23,261 bases of DNA from Nitrospirota bacterium. GTDB taxonomy: Bacteria > Nitrospirota > 9FT-COMBO-42-15 > HDB-SIOI813. A model generated the notes under the pieces. The model worked only from the letters and a program-made list of their open reading frames with translations, was not told where the DNA came from and did not search any database. Positions 7,644 to 13,655 of this stretch are shown here, piece by piece; the stretch's first letter is position 1, and each line of letters starts with the position of its first letter. The stretch covers positions 1-23,261 of the forward strand of contig JACRGZ010000163.1 in the NCBI GenBank assembly GCA_016234155.1, given 5' to 3'. The position numbers were made by a program, and so were the translations under genes.

Positions 7644-8276
7644 ATGATCAAAGGCTTTAATTTTGTAGCGGGGCTGATATTTATGATTGTATTACAAGGA
7701 TGTTCTACTCTCCATGTACATCGGCATATGTTAAGCTTCCAAAATAGACCAGAAAAATTACCACTAGAAGTAGGTCTCTTCCTGAGTGATAAAGAACGGA
7801 ACTATGATATCACAGTACTGCTTGGCAGCAAATTTATGATAGGCGAAGCCTTAGAAGTAGCGGCGGTTGAATCGCTAGGAAAAGTTTTTCGTGCAGTTTC
7901 CATTTTTAGTGAGAAAGACAGGGTCCCGCCAGATATTGAAAGAATAATTGTTATTAAATTTGGCCCTGAGACAATCGCTTCAACATCCGGTGGTTTTCGT
8001 AAAGCTAAGACAGAATTATTCTGTGAAGTGTATGGTAAGGAATGGAATTTACTCTGGAAAGAAACCTCAATAGGGAACGCCACTTTAGAGATAGAAAAAA
8101 TACAGTTTAATATTTTAGGAGGAGCAGCCGGCGGAGCTGCAAGTGGATACGCAGCGGGAGTCAGAAATGAAAGAGAAATGATACAGATTAACACTGAGAG
8201 CCTAATCTCAGCTTTAGAACAACTCAACGATAAGATTTTAACATCCGGGAAAGAACCCATATTAAGAGGGAAATAG
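7644..8276 (+). CDS. lipoprotein with C-terminal glycine-zipper segment
   Basis: ATG 7644 lies just after AAAGGAAGGAAAT. In-frame codons further upstream belong to the repeat and are not a likely start. The 210-residue product has a short signal sequence with an LQGC lipobox (Cys20). Its mature half contains KLPLEVGLFLSD, GEALEVAAVESLGKVFRAVSIF, then IIVIKFGPETI strands. Near residues 167-182 is GGAAGGAASGYAAG, a glycine-zipper segment of the kind that packs in or on membranes. Motif order parallels the lipoprotein at 6194, so it may be a diverged paralogue. It stands alone between repeat copies C and D, like a single-gene cassette. Confidence 0.65.
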   Translation: MIKGFNFVAGLIFMIVLQGCSTLHVHRHMLSFQNRPEKLPLEVGLFLSDKERNYDITVLLGSKFMIGEALEVAAVESLGKVFRAVSIFSEKDRVPPDIERIIVIKFGPETIASTSGGFRKAKTELFCEVYGKEWNLLWKETSIGNATLEIEKIQFNILGGAAGGAASGYAAGVRNEREMIQINTESLISALEQLNDKILTSGKEPILRGK

Positions 8277-8303
8277 AAGATTGAGAAAAGGATTATTTTG
8301 AAT

Positions 8304-8338
8304 TTAAAGCGGAGGCCGCTTCATGTTGCCCGCTTTAA
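8304..8338 (+). terminator. hairpin after the lipoprotein gene, possible terminator
   Basis: A perfect 9-bp stem TTAAAGCGG (8304-8312) / CCGCTTTAA (8330-8338) begins 27 bp after the stop codon. AAGCGG can instead pair with the closer CCGCTT at 8316-8321 through a 3-nt loop, so two exclusive hairpins are possible. No T-run follows, so a rho-independent terminator is uncertain. Confidence 0.35.
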
Positions 8339-8389
8339 TGTTGAATTAAAATTTGGAACGGAAGCAGGCAGCACGGCGTAAAGCCATAA

Positions 8390-8409
8390 CGTTATCTGCT
8401 CATTAAGGG
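8390..8409 (+). repeat. right end of attC-like repeat, copy D
   Basis: CGTTATCTGC followed by TCATTAAGGG matches 19 of 20 bases with 7605-7624 at the end of copy C. Left-half blocks such as TAACAGAG are not recognisable upstream, though ATAAC directly abuts GTTAT. This appears to be a degenerate or recombined copy. Confidence 0.4.
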
Positions 8410-8445
8410 TATTGGGATGTTTGGGGTCAAGTCTTGAAATATAGC

Positions 8446-8620
8446 GTGCCCAGCGAAGGGTACTGCATTCTAACGGGTGGAAGTCCCGTCATGGTAAAAG
8501 CTGGAGCTATGTAGCTTGAATGGTAAACCCTCTGATGTCAGACCTTGAATCTTGACGTAAATCCAAGGGTGCTTGTGGGTGTCAGCCCTTGAAAATTGGC
8601 GTGCCCAGCGAAGGGAAGAA
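8446..8620 (+). ncRNA. probable group II intron 5' (domain I) remnant
   Basis: The segment starts GTGCCCAGCGAAGGG and contains CTAACGGGTGGAAGTCCCGT, a GGGTGGAAGTCCC hairpin of the type found in domain I of bacterial group II introns. An AGCTGGAGCTATGTAGCT hairpin and repeated CTTGA words follow. There is no reverse-transcriptase frame, and no domain V could be located, so it is at most a fragment. GCGTGCCCAGCGAAGGG recurs exactly at 8444-8460 and 8599-8615, so the 5' end is present twice. Confidence 0.4.
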
Positions 8621-8742
8621 CTTAAAGGGGACGGTTCTCTTTATTTCTTCCGCCGCCCTATTTGCCTCCTTTACGGCTTTATCAACTCCTGAATTTTATC
8701 CTTCTCCTTTATTTTCTCGACGAATCCTTCACTAACATGCAT
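8582..8742 (-). pseudogene. possible frameshifted small helical gene
   Basis: On the minus strand, ATG 8742 lies after AAAGGAGGG and reads MHVSEGFVEKIKEKDKIQE, then LIKP and a stop at 8671. Shifting by one base after KIQE gives VDKAVKEANRAAEEIKR, a plausible helical continuation. This suggests an original small protein that lost one base near 8685. Its distal part overlaps the intron-like segment and is probably not native coding. The family is unknown. Confidence 0.25.
8628..8638 (+). repeat. GGGACGGTTCT dispersed word
   Basis: GGGACGGTTCT occurs here in an AAAGGGGACGGTTCTCTTTA context and again at 9506-9516 in AAATGGGACGGTTCTATTTT. The two sites bracket the BrnT stub and antitoxin-like gene. 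Similar words are, from memory, associated with REP-type elements. No transposase is present. Confidence 0.3.
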
Positions 8743-8947
8743 CACCCTCCTTTGTCTTCCGACAACTAAAGGTAAACAGGGTGACCATCAATGGGGAGGT
8801 GATAAGTGGATATTTGGAGACCCTATATCCTGCTTACACATACAACAAGCAAAATCTCTGTTGACAAAAAAATACCTTCTGCCTACTATATCCTCAACAA
8901 ACCAAGTTCATAGTGCGATATGGAGGTTATTGTTAGAAGGAGCTACA

Positions 8948-9007
8948 ATGAGGCTGAGCTTTGAGTGGGACGAAGAGAAAGCCAAAGCTAATCTTAAACT
9001 AAAATAG
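8948..9007 (+). pseudogene. BrnT-type toxin stub
   Basis: A 19-codon frame, MRLSFEWDEEKAKANLKLK, then TAG. The FEWDEEKAKANLK pattern is the characteristic N-terminus of BrnT ribonuclease toxins (F-x-W-D-x-x-K-x-x-x-N). A BrnT protein normally runs to about 90 residues with catalytic residues further on, and all of that is missing. An AGAAGGAG ribosome binding site is still present. It is best read as the relic of a BrnT/BrnA toxin-antitoxin locus whose remainder was replaced by the gene at 9028. Confidence 0.55.
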
Positions 9008-9027
9008 TAGAGATGGAGGACAACGAT

Positions 9028-9291
9028 ATGCGTACAGAATATGATTTTACTGGTGGAGTGCGTGGCAAGCACTACAAAGCAATGCAAGCTGGGTATACAA
9101 TCACTATTCATAAGGCGGATGGTACAACTGTTGTTAAGGACGTGATGCCAAAAGATGGTGCAGTTGTTATAGAACCAGATATTCGAGCATACTTCCCGGA
9201 CTCGGAATCTGTGAATAAAACTCTGCGTTGTTTAATTCCAATACTGTCTAAAAAGCGTAGGACAAAGGCGAAGAAAGCTGGACAGAAATAA
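9028..9291 (+). CDS. antitoxin-like small protein (EYDF...RGK family)
   Basis: ATG 9028 is preferred because GGAGG (9015-9019) precedes it by 8 nt; ATG 9013 lies upstream of that site. The 87-residue product starts MRTEYDFTGGVRGKHYKAM, a pattern I know from many small uncharacterised proteins encoded beside toxin genes. Those proteins often end in a segment like DIRAYFPDSESVNKTLR, also present here. A middle beta segment (YTITIHKADGTTVVKD) and a lysine/arginine-rich tail complete it. It directly follows the BrnT stub, so it may be an orphan antitoxin or the survivor of a different pair. No DNA-binding fold can be demonstrated by eye. Confidence 0.55.
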   Translation: MRTEYDFTGGVRGKHYKAMQAGYTITIHKADGTTVVKDVMPKDGAVVIEPDIRAYFPDSESVNKTLRCLIPILSKKRRTKAKKAGQK

Positions 9292-9538
9292 AAGTGTAGA
9301 GAGCTTGTCGTAGGGCTTAATCGATAATAACCTTGAGCCCCATTGCTTAAGAAAGGAGATAAAGACCCTATTGCTACTCTCTATTCTGACTCCCCCGGTA
9401 TTGGAAAAGGCTCAACAATTATTGTAAATTCTCAATAAGTTGAGGTAAAACGATGATCTCATTTTTATAACTCATTGAAAAATAATATATTTTTATGGGG
9501 AAAATGGGACGGTTCTATTTTTACCGAGGGATTTCCGT
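9292..9538. other. non-coding spacer, nothing identified
   Basis: AT-rich sequence carrying the second GGGACGGTTCT word at 9506-9516. GAAAGGAGAT at 9351-9360 looks like a ribosome binding site but precedes no extended frame, so a small gene may have been lost here. Confidence 0.3.
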
Positions 9539-9567
9539 TTGACTTCAGTAGGATTCTATGATATTTT
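9539..9567 (+). promoter_or_regulatory. candidate promoter of the MNT gene
   Basis: TTGACT (9539-9544), a 17-bp spacer and TATTTT (9562-9567). The expected transcription start falls within a few bases of ATG 9577, and no ribosome binding site is visible, so the transcript could be nearly leaderless. Confidence 0.3.
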
Positions 9568-9576
9568 CCAGTCATC

Positions 9577-9897
9577 ATGATCAATGAAAAAGACAGGGCG
9601 ATGTGCCTGGAATTCCGGGAACGTCTATCAGAACGTATTAAGGTAATAGAGTGTCGATTGTTTGGTTCCCGTGCCAGGGGTGATGCTGAGGAGGACTCTG
9701 ATTTTGATATCTTTGTAGAAGTAGAAGATAACGATGAGTCAACAGAACGGATTATTAGTGATGTGGCATGGGAGGTTGGATTTGAACATGGTGTTGTAAT
9801 CACAACTGTGGTCTATTCCAGAAAGGAACTCGAAGAAGGTCCCATGCAGGAGAGCCTTCTCTATAAAAATGTAATACGGGAAGGGGTTTCCATTTGA
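9577..9897 (+). CDS. mntA: minimal nucleotidyltransferase (MntA-type antitoxin)
   Basis: A 106-residue Pol-beta-superfamily minimal nucleotidyltransferase. It shows the G30-S31-R-A-R-G motif of the nucleotide-binding loop and D42-F-D44 for the metals; a third acidic residue normally follows in a later strand. In known MntA/HepT pairs this enzyme transfers AMP to a tyrosine of the HEPN RNase toxin and neutralises it. The length is normal for the family and the frame is intact. It overlaps the next gene by 4 bp (TTGA), the usual arrangement for MNT-HEPN operons. The HEPN partner is truncated, so this may now be an orphan antitoxin. The symbol rests on family, not on a demonstrated pair. Confidence 0.7.
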   Translation: MINEKDRAMCLEFRERLSERIKVIECRLFGSRARGDAEEDSDFDIFVEVEDNDESTERIISDVAWEVGFEHGVVITTVVYSRKELEEGPMQESLLYKNVIREGVSI

Positions 9898-10046
9898 AAC
9901 CTGATGACCGTGCTACTCTTATTCAATTGCGGTTAAACCAAGCTTCTGAGACACTCCATGAATCACAAGTTCTCCTTGAGCAAAACAGTCCAAGAGGAGC
10001 CATTAACAGAGCCTACTATGCTATGTTCTATGCGCTGTGCCGGTGA
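9894..10046 (+). pseudogene. HEPN-domain toxin, 3' end missing
   Basis: TTG 9894 overlaps the MNT stop by 4 bp. The 50 residues begin KPDDRATLIQLRLNQA and reach INRAYYAMFYAL, the conserved helix of HEPN toxins (R-x-Y-Y-A-x-F-Y). They then hit CR and a stop at 10044-10046. Intact proteins have about 110-135 residues, and the catalytic R-x4-6-H motif lies further on, so no RNase activity is expected. Identity with the family ends abruptly about 10035-10040, only about 40 bp before the end of the AbiEii gene on the opposite strand. The AbiE block was probably joined here and removed the rest. Confidence 0.65.
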
Positions 10047-10081
10047 TATTTTACGGAGCCCCCCTACAATTCAAGGATATT

Positions 10082-10873
10082 TTACAATATCTTTAAGAAT
10101 ATATCCAGGTCAATCAACCTCAACTCTTCCTTATCCTCAAGGAATCTTGCCACATCCTGTCTTGCTTTTTTAAAATCAATCCTTTTCAACTCTTCCCGCA
10201 TGAATTCTTTGAAATTACGCTCAGTCACCGGTTTAAATTCAGGGTGGGTCTGCTTAATAGCGCTGCGGAGAAGTTCAAAATTAGGTTTTGTTTTCTTTCC
10301 CAGATACCAAAGCAGGTCATAAAAGTCCCTCCCCTTTACAAATCCTCGGAAAAAACATGCATGAAGCTTTGTGGCATAAAGAGACGGCAGGTCAAAGTGA
10401 GTAACAGTGAATACGTACATCTTGTTTATAAGTGATATTTCCGTTCTTGCCCCCTTCGGAGGATAACTATCAATTTCAACATTGACAACAAGCCTTTCCC
10501 CTTTGTGTGAAGACAGGGCTAGGGGCATCAGAATATTTTTAAACCTGATTTCAATTGTTTTAACAATATTACGCTCAACTGTCTTTAATTCAATCTCAAG
10601 TCCATACGACTCCAATTGATTTCTGAGACGTCCTGCAAACAGTTCAAAGTCAAAATGAGACTTTCTGAAGAGTGAAAAGTCAAGGTCTTCAGAAAATCTT
10701 CTCAGATCATAGAGAATACGGAGTGCAGTACCACCAACAAAGCCCAGGTTTTTAAAATATCCGGTATCATAGATAATTTTTAAGATGAGAATTTGAAGGA
10801 ATTCCCTGAGATGGTTGGCCTTTTCCTCCCGGGTATGGTACCCTCCAATCTGTTTACGTAAAATGTCAATCAA
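10082..10873 (-). CDS. abiEii: AbiEii-type nucleotidyltransferase toxin
   Basis: A 263-residue protein of the AbiEii/AbiGii family (PF08843), the toxin half of the type IV AbiE phage-abortive-infection system. Visible motifs are F-V-G-G-T-A-L-R (G47-R52) and S61-E-D-L-D65, the nucleotidyltransferase core. Later come the VNVEIDSYPP strand and ATKLHAC...KGRDFYDLLWYL, where the lysine and the R-D-x-Y-D-L motif are conserved in the family. AbiEii enzymes of this class use a nucleotide to inactivate a target; in related MenT proteins this is tRNA. The length is slightly short but complete. The gene starts 4 bp after abiEi ends, forming one operon. Confidence 0.85.
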   Translation of the reverse strand: MIDILRKQIGGYHTREEKANHLREFLQILILKIIYDTGYFKNLGFVGGTALRILYDLRRFSEDLDFSLFRKSHFDFELFAGRLRNQLESYGLEIELKTVERNIVKTIEIRFKNILMPLALSSHKGERLVVNVEIDSYPPKGARTEISLINKMYVFTVTHFDLPSLYATKLHACFFRGFVKGRDFYDLLWYLGKKTKPNFELLRSAIKQTHPEFKPVTERNFKEFMREELKRIDFKKARQDVARFLEDKEELRLIDLDIFLKIL

Positions 10874-10877
10874 GGCG

Positions 10878-11516
10878 CTATCCTCTCTGAGTATTAATAA
10901 ATTCGATGAATGCCTTCACCACACTTACCAATTTCTTGCATCGAAAAAGGGTTGCAAGGTTCAATAAATATTCAGAATCAATCTGATCAAGATTCTGAAA
11001 GCGATACGATAAGTCAAAGATTTCAGGCCGGTTGAGTGTGAAACGTCCGAGGTTCAGATAAATGAAGTCAACAATAGCTTTTTCCGGCGTTGCAATCATA
11101 AAAGACAGATTATTTTCATCCTTTGTTCCTCTAAATCCATCAAAACAGGGGATGCCGATATGCTGATAAATAAAGAGACCAAATGGATTCTGAAATCGGC
11201 TTGTCTTTCGTGTTGTTACAGAGGTAACGTCAACAACCCTTTCTGGGATTAAATCATAAAATCCCAGGGCATACTCCGTACTGACATAAGATGGAGCATA
11301 AATCTGGTTTGCTAAAAAATACCTTGATGGAGTTATCTTCCGGTCATGTTCATTTAAAACATACAGTCCCTTCTTGATTTCCAATACAAGACCCTTTTTC
11401 TTCCAATAGCTTAGTTGATTCCTTAAAACAGCCTCTTTCTCACCAAATGCAGAGAGTTGAGAGGAAGAAAAGACCGGAAAATCCTTGACTTTGTTCTTGA
11501 AATCTAAATACTTCAT
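10878..11516 (-). CDS. abiEi: AbiEi-type antitoxin and autorepressor
   Basis: A 212-residue antitoxin of the AbiEi family. Residues about 17-55 form a winged helix-turn-helix (FSSSQLSAFGEKEAVLRNQLSYWKKKGLVLEIKKGLYVL). The C-terminal domain carries the SRYFLANQIYAPSYVSTEYAL pattern and TPEKAIVDFIYLN, both typical. AbiEi proteins bind inverted repeats in their own promoter and cooperatively repress the operon. A good promoter lies immediately upstream. The antitoxin gene is first and the toxin follows after 4 bp, the usual order. Both genes look intact, so this is likely the only complete toxin-antitoxin system in the window. Confidence 0.85.
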   Translation of the reverse strand: MKYLDFKNKVKDFPVFSSSQLSAFGEKEAVLRNQLSYWKKKGLVLEIKKGLYVLNEHDRKITPSRYFLANQIYAPSYVSTEYALGFYDLIPERVVDVTSVTTRKTSRFQNPFGLFIYQHIGIPCFDGFRGTKDENNLSFMIATPEKAIVDFIYLNLGRFTLNRPEIFDLSYRFQNLDQIDSEYLLNLATLFRCKKLVSVVKAFIEFINTQRG

Positions 11517-11552
11517 GTTTCTTCAAATCACATATTATTATTACTTACAGAA

Positions 11553-11581
11553 ATAATATAATAAGGTAAGATGTTAGTCAA
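11553..11581 (-). promoter_or_regulatory. abiE promoter
   Basis: Reading on the minus strand: TTGACT (11581-11576), exactly 17 bp, then TATTAT (11558-11553), 37 bp before the abiEi ATG. CTTAC (11544-11548) and GTAAG (11566-11570) form an inverted pair around the -10, a possible AbiEi operator. Confidence 0.6.
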
Positions 11582-11597
11582 TGTCCAAAAAATTGAC

Positions 11598-11626
11598 TTG
11601 ACAACATCAAAGAAAAATTTTAAATT
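11598..11626 (+). promoter_or_regulatory. promoter of the DUF2769-type gene
   Basis: TTGACA (11598-11603), a 17-bp spacer and TAAATT (11621-11626). It is back to back with the abiE promoter, with the two -35 boxes only 16 bp apart. Confidence 0.5.
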
Positions 11627-11677
11627 AATATATCCCTACAAAAAAAGTTGGTAATTTTAAATAAAAGGAGGTGTATC

Positions 11678-11986
11678 ATGATAGAATTGAGTGATTTCGA
11701 CAGATTTGGTGTAGAAGGGATGACTAAGGAGGAGTATATAGAGAAGCAGGAGGATGTGGTAAAGAATTGCTTGTGTATGAAGTGTCCCACATACGTAAAG
11801 GGGGATGCTCCTACCGGATATTGTTTTCCACTTGTTGGAACGAGCAGGATAATACATGCTGAGAAGAACTGTATCTGCGAGACCTGTCCGGTCTACAAGG
11901 AGAACGAGCTGGACCACACCTTCTACTGCACACGTTGTTCAGAGCTATGTCAGACGCAAAAGAAACAGGTTCTTAGCGGACCGTAA
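11678..11986 (+). CDS. cysteine-rich DUF2769-type protein
   Basis: ATG 11678 follows AAAGGAGGTG at 7 nt; an earlier in-frame start at 11648 lacks a site. The 102-residue protein has many cysteines in paired motifs: CLCMKCPTY, GYCFP, CICETCPVYKE, then YCTRCSELC. This matches the DUF2769 layout (C-x-C-x-x-C-P-x-Y twice), which probably binds zinc or an iron-sulfur cluster. The function is unknown. An acidic lead (DFDRFGVEGMTKEEY) precedes the metal sites. Its own promoter is present, and it points toward the nuo operon about 220 bp downstream, but the nuo promoter lies between, so cotranscription is not required. Confidence 0.75.
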   Translation: MIELSDFDRFGVEGMTKEEYIEKQEDVVKNCLCMKCPTYVKGDAPTGYCFPLVGTSRIIHAEKNCICETCPVYKENELDHTFYCTRCSELCQTQKKQVLSGP

Positions 11987-12151
11987 GATACTATTTACTT
12001 TACCCCCCTCTTTTATGACATAGTGTGCGAAGTTGACGCTCAAAAATGCCCAGGTGACCCGCTTTTTTCAGTGTCAACTATTCAGGGGTTTTTCCAGCTA
12101 TTGCTTCTCTTCAGGTGTAGTCATGGCAACGCCCTATACAACTTTTATCAC

Positions 12152-12180
12152 TTGACAAAATTAAAGAGTTCAATTAAGGT
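12152..12180 (+). promoter_or_regulatory. candidate nuo operon promoter
   Basis: TTGACA (12152-12157), 17 bp, TAAGGT (12175-12180). The -35 is perfect and the -10 weak. It lies 29 bp before the nuoA GTG. The rest of 11987-12209 contains no frame with a recognisable start. Confidence 0.5.
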
Positions 12181-12209
12181 GTGTGCTTACCACTGGAGGG
12201 AAGTAAACA

Positions 12210-12569
12210 GTGCTTATGACCTATCTCCCGGTGTTAATAATAGTTGGCTTTGTATTTGCCCTCTCTGTTACCGTCCTCTTTGTGAACTCCATTGTCAGCC
12301 CAAAAAATCCGTTTAAAGAGAAGTTGTCCCCGTGGGAGTGCGGCATGGAGCCCATAGGGAATGCCTCGGCAGGACACTTCAGGATCCACTTCTTTATCAT
12401 AGCGATCCTGTTTATCGTTTTTGATGTTGAAACCCTGTTTTTATTCCCCTGGGCGGTTGTCTTGAAGAATTTAGGGGCATTCGCCTTTGTCGAGATGTTT
12501 ATATTTATGGCCATACTTGTTATTGGCCTTATATATGCCTGGAAAAAGGGGGCGCTGGAATGGGTGTAA
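12210..12569 (+). CDS. nuoA: NADH-quinone oxidoreductase subunit A
   Basis: A 119-residue membrane subunit at the junction of complex I arms. Three transmembrane helices are visible: the N-terminal LPVLIIVGFVFALSVTVLFV, IHFFIIAILFIVFDVETLFLFPWAV, and FVEMFIFMAILVIGLIYAW. The loop after helix 1 contains KLSPWECGMEPIG, with the conserved cysteine and glutamate near the quinone site. FDVETLFLFPWA is the family signature. GTG 12210 is chosen because GGAGGG (12195-12200) lies 9 nt upstream; ATG 12216 is possible but further away. It is the first gene of the operon and overlaps nuoB by 10 bp. Confidence 0.95.
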   Translation: MLMTYLPVLIIVGFVFALSVTVLFVNSIVSPKNPFKEKLSPWECGMEPIGNASAGHFRIHFFIIAILFIVFDVETLFLFPWAVVLKNLGAFAFVEMFIFMAILVIGLIYAWKKGALEWV

Positions 12570-13042
12570 CTGAAGGCAACGTGTTGTTTACAACTGTGGA
12601 TAATATTGTGAACTGGGGCCGAAGGTCTGCCCTCTGGCCAATGACATTCGGTCTGGCCTGTTGCGCAATAGAAATGATTGCTGCAGGGTGTTCAAGGTAT
12701 GACACTGACAGATTCGGGATAGTATTCAGGCCGTCTCCGAGGCAGTCGGATGTTATGATAGTTGCAGGCACCATGACAAAGAAGATGGCCCCGGCGGTAA
12801 AAAGGCTTTATGACCAAATGCCGGAGCCCAAATGGGTCATTGCCATGGGTGGTTGTGCGTCGGCAGGCGGGCCGTTCAATACATATAGCGTTGTCCAGGG
12901 GACGGATCTTGTCGTTCCTGTAGATGTGTATATACCCGGGTGTCCACCGAGACCGGAAGCGCTCATGTACGGTTTCTTACAATTACAGGAGAAGATAAGA
13001 AGGGAGATGCCGTCGGTACTCTCTAAATTCTTAAAGTCTTAA
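12560..13042 (+). CDS. nuoB: NADH-quinone oxidoreductase subunit B
   Basis: A 160-residue subunit that holds cluster N2, the last iron-sulfur centre before quinone. The ligands are Cys34-Cys35 in FGLACCAIEM, Cys99 in GGCASAGG and Cys128 in PGCPPRPEA, all in family positions. The pattern VVPVDVYIPGCPPRPEALMYG is diagnostic. Its ATG lies inside the end of nuoA, which implies coupled translation. The length matches short NuoB forms. NuoB docks with NuoD to form the quinone pocket. Confidence 0.96.
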   Translation: MGVTEGNVLFTTVDNIVNWGRRSALWPMTFGLACCAIEMIAAGCSRYDTDRFGIVFRPSPRQSDVMIVAGTMTKKMAPAVKRLYDQMPEPKWVIAMGGCASAGGPFNTYSVVQGTDLVVPVDVYIPGCPPRPEALMYGFLQLQEKIRREMPSVLSKFLKS

Positions 13043-13046
13043 CATA

Positions 13047-13592
13047 ATGGTAGATAAAGATACAGAAAAAGACAAGGCACTGTTAGAGCATCCTGTTTTG
13101 GTACAGAAAATCCGGAGCAGGTTTGGAAAGGCGATAATTGAGACAACGATTTTTCGTGGAGAGATAACCCATTTAGTGGAAAAGGATGATATTATTGATA
13201 TATGTAATTTCCTGAAATATGATTTAGACCTCCAGTTTAACTTCCTCTCTGATGTAGTTGGTGTTGATTGCCGTCCCCTCAATTCGAGTTTTGAAGTGCT
13301 CTATCACCTCTACTCCATCCCCAGGAAGCATCGCCTCAGACTGAAGGTGAGGATAAAGGAAAATGAGAATGTACCTTCAGTCACCTCAGTGTGGAGTAGT
13401 GCAGACTGGGCAGAGAGGGAGGCATATGATATGGTGGGGATAGTTTTTGAGGGGCATCCGAATCTGAAACGTATATATATGCCGTTGGACTGGGAAGGCT
13501 ATCCCTTGAGAAGGGACTATCCGCTTGTGGGGTATAAGGATCAGTATAACCCTTGCGGGGTGGAGAAGAATAATAAGCAAAGTAAGAAGTAA
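13047..13592 (+). CDS. nuoC: NADH-quinone oxidoreductase subunit C
   Basis: A 181-residue peripheral-arm subunit, here separate from nuoD rather than fused. The signature SADWAEREAYDMVGIVFEGHPNLKRIYMPLDWEGYPLRRDYPLVGY occupies residues about 113-160, and the N-terminal alpha/beta domain includes FNFLSDVVGVDCRP. It starts 4 bp after nuoB with no strong ribosome binding site. The last ten codons (KNNKQSKK) come from a GTAAGAAGTAAGAAGT-like run, so the extreme C-terminus is repeat-derived. Confidence 0.95.
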   Translation: MVDKDTEKDKALLEHPVLVQKIRSRFGKAIIETTIFRGEITHLVEKDDIIDICNFLKYDLDLQFNFLSDVVGVDCRPLNSSFEVLYHLYSIPRKHRLRLKVRIKENENVPSVTSVWSSADWAEREAYDMVGIVFEGHPNLKRIYMPLDWEGYPLRRDYPLVGYKDQYNPCGVEKNNKQSKK

Positions 13593-13609
13593 GAAGTAAA
13601 AAGACGTAG

Positions 13610-13631
13610 GGACAGACCTTTAGGTCTGTCC
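13610..13631 (+). repeat. perfect palindrome between nuoC and nuoD
   Basis: GGACAGACC (13610-13618), loop TTTA, GGTCTGTCC (13623-13631). It shares the GACCTTTA-GGTC core with the palindrome inside nuoG (19033-19051), so both belong to one dispersed family. There is no following T-run, so it is not a standard terminator. Confidence 0.7.
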
Positions 13632-13655
13632 AATCAGTACCAGGTTAGAGGCTGA

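Noticed and set aside
12023..12316. Frame overlapping the start of nuoA
   Set aside because: It crosses the candidate nuo promoter and reads a different frame of nuoA; cysteine-rich by chance.
13610..13631. Rho-independent terminator between nuoC and nuoD
   Set aside because: The stem is perfect but no T-run follows. The same core occurs inside nuoG, so it is a dispersed repeat.
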